Shown: positions 15,321-23,212 of the stretch, piece after piece | Numbering within the stretch: position 1 is the stretch's first letter | How the letters are laid out: every line of letters begins with the position of its first letter | NCBI RefSeq assembly: GCF_003270085.1 | Contig: NZ_QFDQ01000163.1 | Span: 1-40,869, forward strand | DNA length: 40,869 nt | Origin: Streptomyces triticisoli | Lineage (GTDB): Bacteria > Actinomycetota > Actinomycetes > Streptomycetales > Streptomycetaceae | Direction: 5' to 3' | Position numbers and translations under genes: made by a program | Notes under the pieces: generated by a model | Told to the model about the DNA's origin: nothing | The model's database searches: none | The model's input: the letters and a program-made list of their open reading frames with translations, nothing else

Positions 15321-15518
15321 TCACCCCGCAGGCTTCTTCGCCGCAGACTTCTGCGCGGCCTTCTTCGCCACGGGCTTCGCGGGCTCCGGCGCCGTCGGCA
15401 CGTCGACCTGCTCGAACAGCATCTCGCGGCCCTTGAGGATCGGGTCGTCGTCGGCGAACAGCTCACCCTTCGCGACCCGACGCCCCGGCGCGAAGAAGAT
15501 CTTCTTCGCACGCTGCAT
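15321..15518 (-). CDS. Small Lys/Ala-rich capsid-adjacent protein
   Basis: A 65-residue protein: a short N-terminal domain (MQRAKKIFFAPGRRVAKGELFADDDPILKGREMLFEQVDV) and a flexible KPVAKKAAQKSAAKKPAG tail resembling histone-like or DNA-binding tails. Similar small genes sit right after actinophage capsid genes; a head-decoration or DNA-contact role is only inference. ATG 15518 has a strong GAAGGAGG site. The 15544-15569 hairpin separates it from the capsid gene. Confidence 0.7.
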   Translation of the reverse strand: MQRAKKIFFAPGRRVAKGELFADDDPILKGREMLFEQVDVPTAPEPAKPVAKKAAQKSAAKKPAG

Positions 15519-15543
15519 GACTGCCTCCTTCCAGGCAGACAGG

Positions 15544-15569
15544 AGGCCCGGACCCCACGGTCCGGGCCT
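15544..15569 (-). terminator. Hairpin downstream of the major capsid gene
   Basis: AGGCCCGGACC (15544-15554) and GGTCCGGGCCT (15559-15569) form a perfect 11-bp stem with a CCAC loop, 15 bases after the capsid stop. There is no T-tract. It probably protects the 3' end of the capsid mRNA or partly terminates transcription, adjusting capsid against tail expression. Confidence 0.7.
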
Positions 15570-15583
15570 CTCAGCTGTCAGGG

Positions 15584-17041
15584 TCAGGACGCCTTGATGT
15601 TCAGCAGACGGAACGCGTCCGGGTTGACGACGTCCGAGCCGACCCGCCAGTAGCAGAACCAGCCGGCCTCGCCGGTCGGCCGACCGTTGGAGCCCTTCAC
15701 CAGCGGCTCGTACACCATCGTCATGCCGACACGGTCGACGATGTAGAACTGCCGGAAGTCGCCGACCAGCAGCGGCTTCGCCGCCGCCGTGGTCAGCGCG
15801 GACGACATGGACGACGACTCGTAGATCGGCGCACCCAGCAGCTGCTCCGGCTGCCCCATACCGAGGTTCGCCCAGAAGCTGGAGCCACCGGACTCGTCGA
15901 ACTGGCGGGTCGCGTTGATGGTCGCCTTCGACGCCACCCACGACGGGTTCGCCGTGTTCCGGTGCCGGGGCGGCAGCGCCGCGTCCAGCGCGTACACGTC
16001 GTCGACCGTGTACGACAGTGCAGCCGCAGACGCCACCACCGAGCCGGGCACGGCGCCCACGGCGGTGACGACACCCTTCGGCTGGCCGGTACCCGAGCCG
16101 GTCGCGAACGCGGTCGCCTCGAGGTTGTCCTTGGCGTCCGACAGGAGCGGCCCGACCTCGGCGGCGAACCCGGAGTCGGCGAGAACCTCGAACGACCCCT
16201 GCACCCAGGCCGCGGCCTTGTGCGGGGTGATCGTGGGCTGCCCGAACGACGGCGAGTTGTCGGTGACCTCGCCAGCCTCGGCGAGCCACCCGGCAGTGAC
16301 ACCAGCCGAGGAGACACCGTTCCACGTGTCCGTGGTGATGGTCCGCACGCTGGCGATCTGACGGAACGGGTTCGCACTGCCCGCGTTCGTCAGGATGATC
16401 GTCGGGTCCAGCGTGAACGGCACCAGGAACCCGCCAGCCGCGTCGGTGAGGGTCATCGCCCGCCGGTGCGCCTCGGCCAGCTTGTACGCGTCCAGCTCAT
16501 CCCCGTCGAGGAGCGCCGGGTTACCCGAGTTCGCGAGGAGGCTCTCGAACGCGCGCGCGTACTCGGGGGAGCCGGTCAGCAGGATGTGCTGGGCGATGCG
16601 GCCGCGCCGGTCGCCGCGGACCAGGCGCTCAGCCCGCTCCTGCTGCTCGGCGCTGATCTCCTCGCCCGCGTCGTCGATCGCGGTCAGCGCACGCGAGCGC
16701 AGGTCCCCGACCACGCTGCGGTCGTGCAGGTTCGCGCCCCGCACGCCCTCCAGCCCCTCGTAGGGGTTGGTGCGCGACTTGAACAGCACGTCCGGGCCGG
16801 ATGACCGCTCCTGACCGCCCTCCACCAGGGAAGCTGCGCGGACGGCCTCCACACGCTTCTCGTGCTCCACCTGCTCGGTGTATGCCTCCTGCGTGGTGTC
16901 GAACTCCCCGAGCAGTTCCTGCGCGCGGCTGGCCTGCTCCTCGGTGGGCTCCTCCACCTCGTCCAGCTCCAGGAGCTCGGAGCGGATCGCCTCCAGCTGC
17001 TCCTTGAGCTTGTCGCTCTTCTTCTTCCGCTTCGTGGTCAC
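15584..17041 (-). CDS. HK97-fold major capsid protein with N-terminal scaffold domain
   Basis: A 485-residue phage capsid protein. Residues 1 to about 100 are a charged coiled coil (MTTKRKKKSDKLKEQLEAIR; EQASRAQELLGEF), the delta/scaffold domain that the prohead protease would remove. The remainder is HK97-like: DAAGGFLVPFTLDPTIIL, NPFRQIASVRTITTDTWNGV, KAAAWVQGSFEVLAD, and the C-terminal LLVGDFRQFYIVDRVGMTMVYEPLV. GTG 17041 overlaps the protease stop as GTGA, giving coupled translation of protease and capsid. No immunoglobulin-like decoration domain is visible. Confidence 0.94.
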   Translation of the reverse strand: MTTKRKKKSDKLKEQLEAIRSELLELDEVEEPTEEQASRAQELLGEFDTTQEAYTEQVEHEKRVEAVRAASLVEGGQERSSGPDVLFKSRTNPYEGLEGVRGANLHDRSVVGDLRSRALTAIDDAGEEISAEQQERAERLVRGDRRGRIAQHILLTGSPEYARAFESLLANSGNPALLDGDELDAYKLAEAHRRAMTLTDAAGGFLVPFTLDPTIILTNAGSANPFRQIASVRTITTDTWNGVSSAGVTAGWLAEAGEVTDNSPSFGQPTITPHKAAAWVQGSFEVLADSGFAAEVGPLLSDAKDNLEATAFATGSGTGQPKGVVTAVGAVPGSVVASAAALSYTVDDVYALDAALPPRHRNTANPSWVASKATINATRQFDESGGSSFWANLGMGQPEQLLGAPIYESSSMSSALTTAAAKPLLVGDFRQFYIVDRVGMTMVYEPLVKGSNGRPTGEAGWFCYWRVGSDVVNPDAFRLLNIKAS

Positions 17042-17853
17042 AGGGCCCTCCTGGCCTTGATCTCAGCGCGGACCTTCGCCCACGCGATCTTCTGCCGAAC
17101 GGAGTGCCCTGCGGGCGGGTCCTCGGCGGCGGGGCCCGCATCTGCGGGGTCGCCAGCGGCCGGCGGGCCCTCCGGACCGCCCTCGGCGGGCGAGTCCAGC
17201 GGAGTGCCGGTCCGAAGCATCAGGGCGAGCCGCTCGCGCTCCTCGTCGGGCATCTGACCCAGGAGCTGTACGAGTTGCTCGGCACGGACACCGATCACAG
17301 CGGCGTCCGGGTAGGCGGGGAACGGAGTCGGCCCGTACTCCTTCAGGGCGATCTCCTGCCGCTTGACGGTCTTCAGCTTCCCGGAGCTGTCCGCGCGCCA
17401 GCCCGCACGCGGTGTGCGGCCCGGGTCGGAGCGCGTGAACCGGCCCGTGAAGCTCTGGCCGGTGATCGCACCCTCGCGGATGTTCTCCAGGACCTCGTCG
17501 GCCAGCTCCGTCTTGTTGTAGCGGGTCACCGTGAGCAAGCCCCGGGAGTCGGCCCGGACCTCCACCGGCGTCCCGATCGGCATGCTGCCCCGCTCGCTGG
17601 GAGTGCCCCACAGAGTGCGGCCGTGGTTGTAGAACACCCCGACCCGCCACGTACTACGGGAGCCGGCCGGGGCGAGCTGCTGCAGCGTCCGATCGAACGC
17701 CCGACGGTCGATGACCTCCAGGTAGTGCCCGTCCTGGTCGGTAATCTCCGTCGGCGTATCGAACACCGCCGCGTAGGCCTCCACGGTCCGCCCGTCCCCA
17801 CCGGCACGGACACGGATGTCCTCCAGCGGGAAGGACCGCATGAACGCGTCCAT
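17038..17853 (-). CDS. Prohead maturation protease (HK97 family, U35)
   Basis: A 271-residue serine protease that matures the capsid by cutting off the scaffold domain. The catalytic domain fills about residues 1-195: start SFPLEDIRVRAGGDGRTVEAYAAVF, probable catalytic His77 in VFYNHGRT and Ser134 in TGQSFTGRF, then KEYGPTPFPAYPDAAV. The C-terminal 70 residues are Pro/Ala/Gly-rich and end in basic helices, probably binding the capsid. The ATG at 17853 overlaps the portal stop by one base (TGATG). Confidence 0.93.
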   Translation of the reverse strand: MDAFMRSFPLEDIRVRAGGDGRTVEAYAAVFDTPTEITDQDGHYLEVIDRRAFDRTLQQLAPAGSRSTWRVGVFYNHGRTLWGTPSERGSMPIGTPVEVRADSRGLLTVTRYNKTELADEVLENIREGAITGQSFTGRFTRSDPGRTPRAGWRADSSGKLKTVKRQEIALKEYGPTPFPAYPDAAVIGVRAEQLVQLLGQMPDEERERLALMLRTGTPLDSPAEGGPEGPPAAGDPADAGPAAEDPPAGHSVRQKIAWAKVRAEIKARRAL

Positions 17854-19175
17854 CAGAACACTTCCGTCATCGAGTCGTTGGGACTGGCGGGCTGGCCACT
17901 GCTCGGCCTCTGCAGCTGCACGCTGTACAGACCGGAATGCTGCAGCAGGCTGTAGTCCTCGGCCTGGACCGCGGCGACCACGGTCTCCGGCTCGTAGCCG
18001 GCGTCGACGAGCGCGCGGATCGTGCGGGACTGAATGCCCTGGATCTCGGCAGCATCCCGCCGGTCCTCCCGCAGGAACGCGATGTCCCGGTCGTCGTACC
18101 AGAGCTCCGACCGGTCAGGCACGTCGATGATTTCGGCCAGGGACCCGGCCGCGTTCCGCCACAGCGGCCGCATCGTCCCGTCGGCGAACCGGCGCCTCGA
18201 GGAGGCGTAGTTGCCCGCGTTCAGCGACGACCCGGCCAGGCCCTCGGAGAAGCCGACGATGACCGAGGGCACACCGGCCGCGGCCGCCAGCCGCGTCTCA
18301 CCGGCGCCCTGCGTGGCTTTGAAGTCCAGTTGGTGCAGATCCTTACCCGCAACGGTGACGTCTGCGCCACCACCCAGATACAGCGTCTTGTAGGCGTTGT
18401 CGACGCCCTGGTGGCTCGCGTCCATGGCGGCCTTGAATTTCGCGAAGTTCTCGGCCGTCACCGACGCGTCCAGGCTGACGACGAGCTGCGGGGTGGCCCC
18501 GTTCTCGAAGAACTTCAGCTTGTGCCGGGTCGTCGCCAGGTCCGCGCTGATCTCCCGCATCACCGGCGTCAGCCACGACATGCCGCGAAACGAGAACTCC
18601 GGGTCGGGGATCGGCGCGAAGTGCGCCACCTGCTCCGGCAGCAGCCATTGCGCATCCGCCGTCGGCGGCGTGTACACGTAGCCGACCAGCTCGGAGTCGA
18701 GCGCGTCACCGGGCGCGGACGGCTCCTCGAGGGACCCGGTCACGATCGTCACCCAGTCCGGCCGCAGCCGCCGCAGCCTGCCATCGTCCAGACGCGTCAC
18801 GAACGCGTTCCCGTTCAGGTCCGCGTCCTGGATCATCCGTGACAGTAGATCTCCCGTACTGCCACCCGGCCAGGGCCTTTCCAGCGGCGCCAGCGCGGCT
18901 GTGCCAAACAGATCCCCCGGCCGGCCGTTCCGGAGCTGCCGGAACTGGAACCGCGCCTCGGAGAACACCATTTGCCGGACCATCATCAGCGCGAATACGG
19001 GCCCGTTCGCTTTGTAGATCCGCTGGACCGCGGCCTCGAAGTCGTAAGGGCCGGGTCGTTCCCGGCCGTCCGACACCCGCGCCGACCCGTAGTACAGGTT
19101 CCCGCCGACCTGCCACGATTCATCCAGCCGGGAAGACACCACAGAGCGCCGTGCGCGCTGCCACAGGCTCGTCAC
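17853..19175 (-). CDS. Portal protein
   Basis: A 440-residue HK97-type portal, forming the dodecameric vertex channel for DNA. Signature segments are PVFALMMVRQMVFSEARFQFRQL near the N-terminus, the central GNAFVTRLDDGRLRRLRPDWVTIV, HFAPIPDPEFSFRGMSWLTPVMREISAD, and the C-terminal ASSRRRFADGTMRPLWRNA. GTG 19175 overlaps the stop of the upstream small membrane gene (GTGA), so the longer frame reaching 19406 is not used. It lies between terminase and protease as in most HK97-like modules. Confidence 0.92.
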   Translation of the reverse strand: MTSLWQRARRSVVSSRLDESWQVGGNLYYGSARVSDGRERPGPYDFEAAVQRIYKANGPVFALMMVRQMVFSEARFQFRQLRNGRPGDLFGTAALAPLERPWPGGSTGDLLSRMIQDADLNGNAFVTRLDDGRLRRLRPDWVTIVTGSLEEPSAPGDALDSELVGYVYTPPTADAQWLLPEQVAHFAPIPDPEFSFRGMSWLTPVMREISADLATTRHKLKFFENGATPQLVVSLDASVTAENFAKFKAAMDASHQGVDNAYKTLYLGGGADVTVAGKDLHQLDFKATQGAGETRLAAAAGVPSVIVGFSEGLAGSSLNAGNYASSRRRFADGTMRPLWRNAAGSLAEIIDVPDRSELWYDDRDIAFLREDRRDAAEIQGIQSRTIRALVDAGYEPETVVAAVQAEDYSLLQHSGLYSVQLQRPSSGQPASPNDSMTEVF

Positions 19176-19357
19176 CGCATCCTCCCGTCGTCGTCCTCGT
19201 CGGTCTCCACCAGCAGCAGGCACGACCCAGCCAGCAGGACCCCCGCCGACATGAGGCCGGCACCCGCCCCGAACTCGAGCCCGGCACCGACGGCGAGGAC
19301 CCCGCAGCCCGACCAGTAGCCCAGCCGGGCCCGGGCGGCCCGCGTCCACCTCGTCAC
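19172..19357 (-). CDS. Small membrane protein between terminase and portal
   Basis: A 61-residue protein with one or two hydrophobic segments (LGYWSGCGVLAVGAGLEFGAGAGLMSAGVLLAGSCLLLV) and an acidic ETDEDDDG tail. The function is unknown. GTG 19357 is preferred because it overlaps the terminase stop as GTGA; GTG 19372 would add five residues but lies inside the terminase gene. Coupling on both sides implies production with the packaging proteins. A membrane role in superinfection control is only a possibility. Confidence 0.65.
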   Translation of the reverse strand: MTRWTRAARARLGYWSGCGVLAVGAGLEFGAGAGLMSAGVLLAGSCLLLVETDEDDDGRMR

Positions 19358-20874
19358 CCGTAGGCGACCCACGGCTCCACCTCCGGCTCCGGCTCCGCCA
19401 CATCACTGGTCAGACCCCAGCGGGCCAGCGTCACCGCCACCAGCGGACTGATGTCCACGTCGACACCACGCCGCGCCCACGCCCACGCATCCCCCAGGTC
19501 CCGCTTCCGGGCGCCCGCCAACGCGACGGCAAGCGGCGCCTGGTCCAGGTGCACGAGACGGCCCTCGATGACCGCGTCGTAGAACTGGCCGACCGCCGCC
19601 GCCACATCCCGCGCCTTCGGCTTGACGACCTCACAGCCGAGCGCGGCCTCCAAGTCGGGAATGAGGGAGGCCGCAGCCGAGCCGCCGTCCACGACCCAGC
19701 AGCGCGGCCCCCACCGCTCATGCAGTTCCTTCGCCCGTTCGACAAGCCAGCCCACGCCGGGCCGGTTGTCGACGACCTCCACATGCACCACCTCGCCGGA
19801 CAGGCCGGCCACGCCGATGCTCGCGTGGCTGCGTTCGGGGGTGACGTCGATGGCGAACGCCACCGGGTCCGCCGGGCGGCTCGCAGCGTCAGCCAGAGCC
19901 CGCCACGCGTCCTCACCGATGACCTGCCACGCGTCCGCCCCGTCCGACGGATACTCGCCCACACCGAGCCGCTCCCGCGCGAACACCTCCGGCCCCATGC
20001 TCAGGCGCTCCCGCTCCGTGTGCTCCAGCGTCAGCCGGTAGCCGAGCGCAGGATTCGCCCGCGCCGCCGACACCGGCGACTCCAGGTCGTCGTGGTCCGT
20101 GCATCCGGTCGGGCACTCCCGCGCATGCGGGCTGATGCTCCACTCCAGGTACGCCAGCGACGGGTCCGGCACCCCCGACTCGATCGCCGCCAGCGCCCGC
20201 CGCCGCAGCCGCCCCAGCTGCATCGACGGTGCGCCGATGCCCGCACTGCCCAGGTACCACAGCTGCGGATCCTTCACGGCCGCCATCGTCGGCATCAGCG
20301 CACCCATGGCGTCGTCACCGAGGATCATCGCCTCATCCAAAATGTTGCAGTCGCCGGTGAAGCCACGGCCAGAGCCGCCCGACCGGGCGAGGAAGCGCAG
20401 CCGCTGCCCGCTCAGCAGCTCAATCGCTTCCTCGCCGGTCGTCCGCCGCACCCGCGCGACGCGTTTCCGCAGCTCATCGCAGTTCATGACGAGCGCCTCG
20501 ATACGCCGGAACGCCTCAATGCTCGTCTTGAACTCGTGCGCGCTGTGGAGGATCAGCCGCTCACCGCCGAGGAACAGCCCCCACAGCTCCCGGGCCTCGA
20601 TGATGCCGCCCTTACCGTTCTGCCTCGGCACGTTCACGCACGTCTCGAACGCCGACCAGGAGCCGTCCTCCCGCTCTCCCAGGCCGACGTGCAGTACGAA
20701 CTGCTGCCAGTCGTCCAGCACCAGCCCCGCGACGGCCGCGAGTTCCACCGCCTCCTGCCCAGCCGAGGACACGAACGGCGGGACAGTGACGACGCGTGGA
20801 CGTTGAGCGCCCCGGGCATCAGGGACAGCGGGCTCAAGCTCTCCGCCGCTGCGCACGCTTGGCAGCAAGGTCAT
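19354..20874 (-). CDS. terL: Terminase large subunit
   Basis: A 506-residue packaging motor: ATPase plus nuclease. Walker A is PRQNGKG at about residues 83-89, preceded by the WSAFETCVNV strand; Walker B is CNILDEAM. The RNase H-like nuclease domain includes VAFAIDVTPERSHASIGVAG, the VVDGGSAA segment and an acidic DVDISPLVAVTLA near the C-terminus. ATG 20874 is chosen because AGGGGGG lies about eight bases upstream; GTG 20883 would add three residues. The gene overlaps terS by about 40 bases. An HNH endonuclease next door suggests HK97-like assisted cos cleavage. Confidence 0.92.
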   Translation of the reverse strand: MTLLPSVRSGGELEPAVPDARGAQRPRVVTVPPFVSSAGQEAVELAAVAGLVLDDWQQFVLHVGLGEREDGSWSAFETCVNVPRQNGKGGIIEARELWGLFLGGERLILHSAHEFKTSIEAFRRIEALVMNCDELRKRVARVRRTTGEEAIELLSGQRLRFLARSGGSGRGFTGDCNILDEAMILGDDAMGALMPTMAAVKDPQLWYLGSAGIGAPSMQLGRLRRRALAAIESGVPDPSLAYLEWSISPHARECPTGCTDHDDLESPVSAARANPALGYRLTLEHTERERLSMGPEVFARERLGVGEYPSDGADAWQVIGEDAWRALADAASRPADPVAFAIDVTPERSHASIGVAGLSGEVVHVEVVDNRPGVGWLVERAKELHERWGPRCWVVDGGSAAASLIPDLEAALGCEVVKPKARDVAAAVGQFYDAVIEGRLVHLDQAPLAVALAGARKRDLGDAWAWARRGVDVDISPLVAVTLARWGLTSDVAEPEPEVEPWVAYG

Positions 20875-21091
20875 CAAGCGCACCCCCCTCGCTCTTCACC
20901 GGGGCCAGCGCCCGCAGCTCCTTCATCACCGCCCGCAGCTCCCGCGCCGCCGCGGCCTTCGCCGACGGGTTGTCGACCGCATCGTCGACGGACCGGGCCA
21001 GCGACTCAGCCAGCTCGGACAGGCCGGGCGCGCGGTCGCCGACGGCGAGCTGCTGGATCTCGGCGGCGATCGCCTCAGCGACGAAGCCCAT
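20834..21091 (-). CDS. terS: Probable terminase small subunit
   Basis: An 85-residue helical protein: VAEAIAAEIQQLAVGDRAPGLSELAESLARSVDDAVDNPSAKAAAARELRAVMKELRALAP and a basic KRAQRRRA end. Size, helical content and position directly before terL fit the small terminase that recognises the packaging site. It lacks an obvious HTH and is shorter than many TerS proteins, so the call depends on context. ATG 21091 has GAGGGGAGGG upstream. Its 3' end overlaps terL in another frame. Confidence 0.72.
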   Translation of the reverse strand: MGFVAEAIAAEIQQLAVGDRAPGLSELAESLARSVDDAVDNPSAKAAAARELRAVMKELRALAPVKSEGGALDDLAAKRAQRRRA

Positions 21092-21103
21092 CGGGCCCTC
21101 CCC

Positions 21104-21553
21104 TCAGCCGAGCAGCGCCAACTGCTGCGAGCCACGAGGGCCCTTGACGGAGTTGCAGAGGAAGTGCGCCAACTGCACGTTCGCCCTCGTGTCGTCCCCG
21201 CCCTCCGACACCGGCACGACGTGGTCGACCGTCGGAGCCTTCGGATGCGGCACCACCTGCTTCATCGCCACACGCTTGCCGCAGAGCTGGCAGCGGAACC
21301 GATCACGCTCGGCTATCTCCGGCGTCGTGTACGGCTCAGAGGCGCCGCCCCGCTTTGCCGCGCGCCGCCGTCGACACTTCGCCTGCCAGTACAGACGCTG
21401 CCGCTCCCGCGCCTCGGGAGAGAGGTTCTGCGGGAGCCCCGCAGAACGACGGGCAGCCCCATAGGCCCTGTCCTTACAGGACCTGGAGCACCACCGCTGA
21501 TCACGACGTCGCTGCTGGTAGGGGTTCCCGCATCCTTCGCAGGTCTTGGTCAT
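21104..21553 (-). CDS. HNH endonuclease adjacent to terminase
   Basis: A 149-residue nuclease. The N-terminus has a zinc-binding pattern (Cys5, Cys8, Cys22, Cys26 in TCEGCGN and WCSRSCKDRAYG), and a basic linker follows. The HNH domain is RCQLCGKRVAM, TVDHVVPVSEGGDDTRANVQLAHFLCNSVKG: the DH pair, the central N and the final CN. HNH proteins encoded beside terminase in HK97-like phages are needed for cos cleavage, and that role is likely here. ATG 21553 has GGGAGA seven bases upstream, within a self-complementary leader (21559-21604). Confidence 0.9.
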   Translation of the reverse strand: MTKTCEGCGNPYQQRRRDQRWCSRSCKDRAYGAARRSAGLPQNLSPEARERQRLYWQAKCRRRRAAKRGGASEPYTTPEIAERDRFRCQLCGKRVAMKQVVPHPKAPTVDHVVPVSEGGDDTRANVQLAHFLCNSVKGPRGSQQLALLG

Positions 21554-21558
21554 GAAGG

Positions 21559-21604
21559 TCTCCCAGACACGCGGAAGGCCCGCGCTGGGAGACGCGGGCC
21601 TTCC
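21559..21604 (-). promoter_or_regulatory. Structured leader of the HNH gene able to mask its ribosome-binding site
   Basis: On the minus strand a perfect 12-bp hairpin (arms 21593-21604 and 21573-21584) has the 8-base loop TCTCCCAG (21585-21592). The loop plus one stem base is complementary over 9 bases to CTGGGAGAC (21559-21567), which contains the Shine-Dalgarno sequence. Two folds compete: a terminator-like hairpin with free SD, or loop-SD pairing that masks it. Confidence 0.6.
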
Positions 21605-21660
21605 TACCCACCGTGATCAGCGGTGAGGGCTACTGACAGTTATCAAGAATTGGCTACATA

Positions 21661-21684
21661 GCGTGACCATTAAGGCGGTCACGC
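21661..21684. repeat. 8-bp inverted repeat with 8-base spacer
   Basis: GCGTGACC (21661-21668) and GGTCACGC (21677-21684) are perfect complements around ATTAAGGC. The site is in the AT-richer part of the gap upstream of the HNH/terminase genes. It could be a binding site for TerS or a regulator, or a hairpin. Confidence 0.6.
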
Positions 21685-21729
21685 AGGGTGACGGCCCCTA
21701 ATGGAGTCGAGTTGAGTTCAGGGTGATTA

Positions 21730-21747
21730 GCGGCTCGATCGAGCCGC
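21730..21747. repeat. Perfect 18-bp palindrome
   Basis: GCGGCTCGATCGAGCCGC is identical to its own reverse complement. Perfect symmetry without a spacer suits a homodimeric DNA-binding protein or a cleavage site better than an RNA hairpin. It is followed by CGCGCAAAACC. Candidate element of the cos region. Confidence 0.6.
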
Positions 21748-21950
21748 GCGCAAAACCGACCACGAAGGGCTTGTGGGTCGCTCACCTGCGGGTTTCCCGT
21801 GGGGTTGGTGCCCCCCTCCCCTCGGGTTCGGGCGGCAGGTCAGCGCAGTTCAGCGCGCTGGTCGTTGACGTTCGGTGAGCGGTGGCTGGGTAGGCCGGGT
21901 GGGCCGGTGGTCGTGCGCCGTGTTGCCCTTGGTGGGGTGACTGGGTGTGG

Positions 21951-22391
21951 TCACCACTCCCGTGATGCCTGCCTGCTCACTGTCTGTGGTCCGAGCCGCT
22001 TGCGTTGCCGGTACCAGCGGGTGACCACCTGGTCCATGCCTGGTGCTCGCATGTCCCTGACGCGCTGCCGAACGATCTGCTCGCCGGGATCAACGGTGAC
22101 GATCTTCGCGTCGAGCCTGTGGTAGCGGGCCAAGGCCTTGGCGCTGGGCATGGTGTGGATGAGGTAGACGTCGACCTGGTCGCGGTGCTTGACGGCTTCG
22201 TCAAGGGCAGCGAAGCGGGCCCGGTGGGCGACCTTCAGCAGGGTCTCGTCGTGCTGCCAGGGTGGGGCGTCGGGTCCGGCGAGAGCGAGCGCAATGCGGT
22301 CCAGGTCGATGACGATGTCGGTCGGCCTGGCACGGGCAGCAATCCAGCTGGACTTGCCCGCAGCCGGCGGCCCGCAGATGACGTACAGCAT
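21951..22391 (-). CDS. P-loop kinase / AAA_33-type ATP-binding protein (polynucleotide-kinase-like)
   Basis: A 146-residue protein starting MLYVICGPPAAGKSSW: Walker A GPPAAGKS at residues 7-14, then IVIDLDRIALALAG, a substrate-side DxD-like motif, and KIVTVDPGEQIVRQRVRDMR with lid-type arginines. The fold is that of small nucleotide/nucleic-acid kinases such as the 5' kinase domain of T4 Pnk, so repair of DNA or RNA ends is plausible. There is no phosphatase domain. ATG 22391 follows the HNH gene at one base distance. An adenylate-kinase-like role cannot be excluded. Confidence 0.75.
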   Translation of the reverse strand: MLYVICGPPAAGKSSWIAARARPTDIVIDLDRIALALAGPDAPPWQHDETLLKVAHRARFAALDEAVKHRDQVDVYLIHTMPSAKALARYHRLDAKIVTVDPGEQIVRQRVRDMRAPGMDQVVTRWYRQRKRLGPQTVSRQASREW

Positions 22392-22392
22392 G

Positions 22393-22665
22393 TCACCACC
22401 TGCGTGAGGCCGGGCCGACGGTGCGGGGTGCGACGCGGTTGCCCTTGCTCGAGTTGCATCGGCGGTGCGCGGGCCGGGCGTTGGCGGGGTCGAGGAGGTC
22501 ACCGCCGCGGGAGAGCGGGATGAGGTGGTCAACGGTGAACGACCAGGGCGAGCGTGGGTCGAGGGTGAGGTCGATGTCGTGGCCGCACAGCCAGCACGGG
22601 TCACCGCGCCGGCGGATCTCGGCGGTGAGTCGACGGTAGGGGCGCCCGTCCCATCGCTTGGCCAC
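22393..22665 (-). CDS. Second HNH endonuclease
   Basis: A 90-residue compact HNH nuclease: CWLCGHDIDLTL, FTVDHLIPLSRGGDLLDPANARPAHRRCNSSKGNR. The DH pair, the central N and the zinc cysteines CxxC...C are all present. Unlike the terminase-adjacent HNH it lacks an N-terminal zinc module. GTG 22665 has an AAGGAGG site five bases upstream. It forms a pair with the P-loop kinase; the two may cut and process DNA ends in packaging or act against competing DNA. Homing-type activity is an alternative. Confidence 0.88.
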   Translation of the reverse strand: MAKRWDGRPYRRLTAEIRRRGDPCWLCGHDIDLTLDPRSPWSFTVDHLIPLSRGGDLLDPANARPAHRRCNSSKGNRVAPRTVGPASRRW

Positions 22666-22681
22666 GGGCGCCTCCTTCAGG

Positions 22682-22936
22682 TCACATGTCGTCGCCGAGG
22701 ACCTCGCGGCGGGCCGCGGCGGCCTTGCGGTTGAGGGCGCCAGTCATGCGGAACAGGGCGACGGTCAGTGCGAGGAAGCCAGCGACGAGCAGCACCTGCG
22801 TGATGACGCTGACGATCGCGATGTCCTTGGTGCCGTTGGCGATGATCAGCAGGATGATGTTGCCGCAGATCCAGGCGAACCAGATGCGGAGCTTCTCCAC
22901 GCGTACGGCGGTCTGGATGTCTCTGTAGTCGCTCAC
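22682..22936 (-). CDS. Small membrane protein, two TM segments
   Basis: An 84-residue protein: VSDYRDIQTAVRVEKLRIW, then hydrophobic segments FAWICGNIILLIIANG and IAIVSVITQVLLVAGFLALTVALF, then a basic tail RMTGALNRKAAAARREVLGDD. Both ends are probably cytoplasmic. The function is unknown; it could be an additional holin-like or superinfection-exclusion protein. GTG 22936 is preferred, with GGGGGAACC just upstream; longer readings of the frame would cross the terminator at 23113-23160. Confidence 0.75.
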   Translation of the reverse strand: MSDYRDIQTAVRVEKLRIWFAWICGNIILLIIANGTKDIAIVSVITQVLLVAGFLALTVALFRMTGALNRKAAAARREVLGDDM

Positions 22937-23212
22937 GGTTCCCCCAGGGTGTTCGGATGCTGGGGGCATCATGCGCCGCGTGGGGGCTGTGTGGGGGGTT
23001 GTGTGGCCGTGTTGTGACGTTGGTGTCCGCCGCCCTGGCGCCCCGCATCCCGCGGGTGCCCGTGATCCCCGCTCGGGGCCGCCTCCAGCCCCAGGCGCCG
23101 GGCGGCGGACGGACACGACGAAGCCCCGGCCGGGGGATCCTGGCCGGGGCTTCATCGTGTGTCTGTGGGCACAGTTGTGCACCGCGATCGTCACACAGCA
23201 TCTGACCTGCGG
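22937..23212. other. Gene-free stretch with a strong terminator
   Basis: This 276-base gap between the small membrane gene and the HTH gene contains the long hairpin 23113-23160 and otherwise no convincing reading frame or repeat. It should hold the promoter for the leftward membrane/HNH/packaging genes downstream, but no clear -35/-10 pair is visible. Confidence 0.5.
23113..23160. terminator. Strong hairpin terminator
   Basis: Arms 23113-23131 and 23142-23160 pair over 19 positions with one mismatch/wobble around a ten-base loop. It lies about 50 bases after the stop of the leftward HTH gene and separates the early/regulatory transcripts from the late gene block. This makes it the likeliest early-late boundary of the prophage. 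Confidence 0.82.

Larger units (their letters stand above)
21605..21950. other. Gene-free palindrome-rich region, candidate cos/packaging region
   Basis: No convincing gene lies in these 346 bases. The segment 21630-21675 is unusually AT-rich for this DNA. Two marked palindromes occur: GCGTGACC-N8-GGTCACGC (21661-21684) and a perfect uninterrupted 18-bp palindrome (21730-21747, centred on TCGATCGA). The position directly upstream of HNH, terS and terL is where cos sites of HK97-like phages usually lie. Exact cut positions cannot be read from sequence. Confidence 0.45.
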
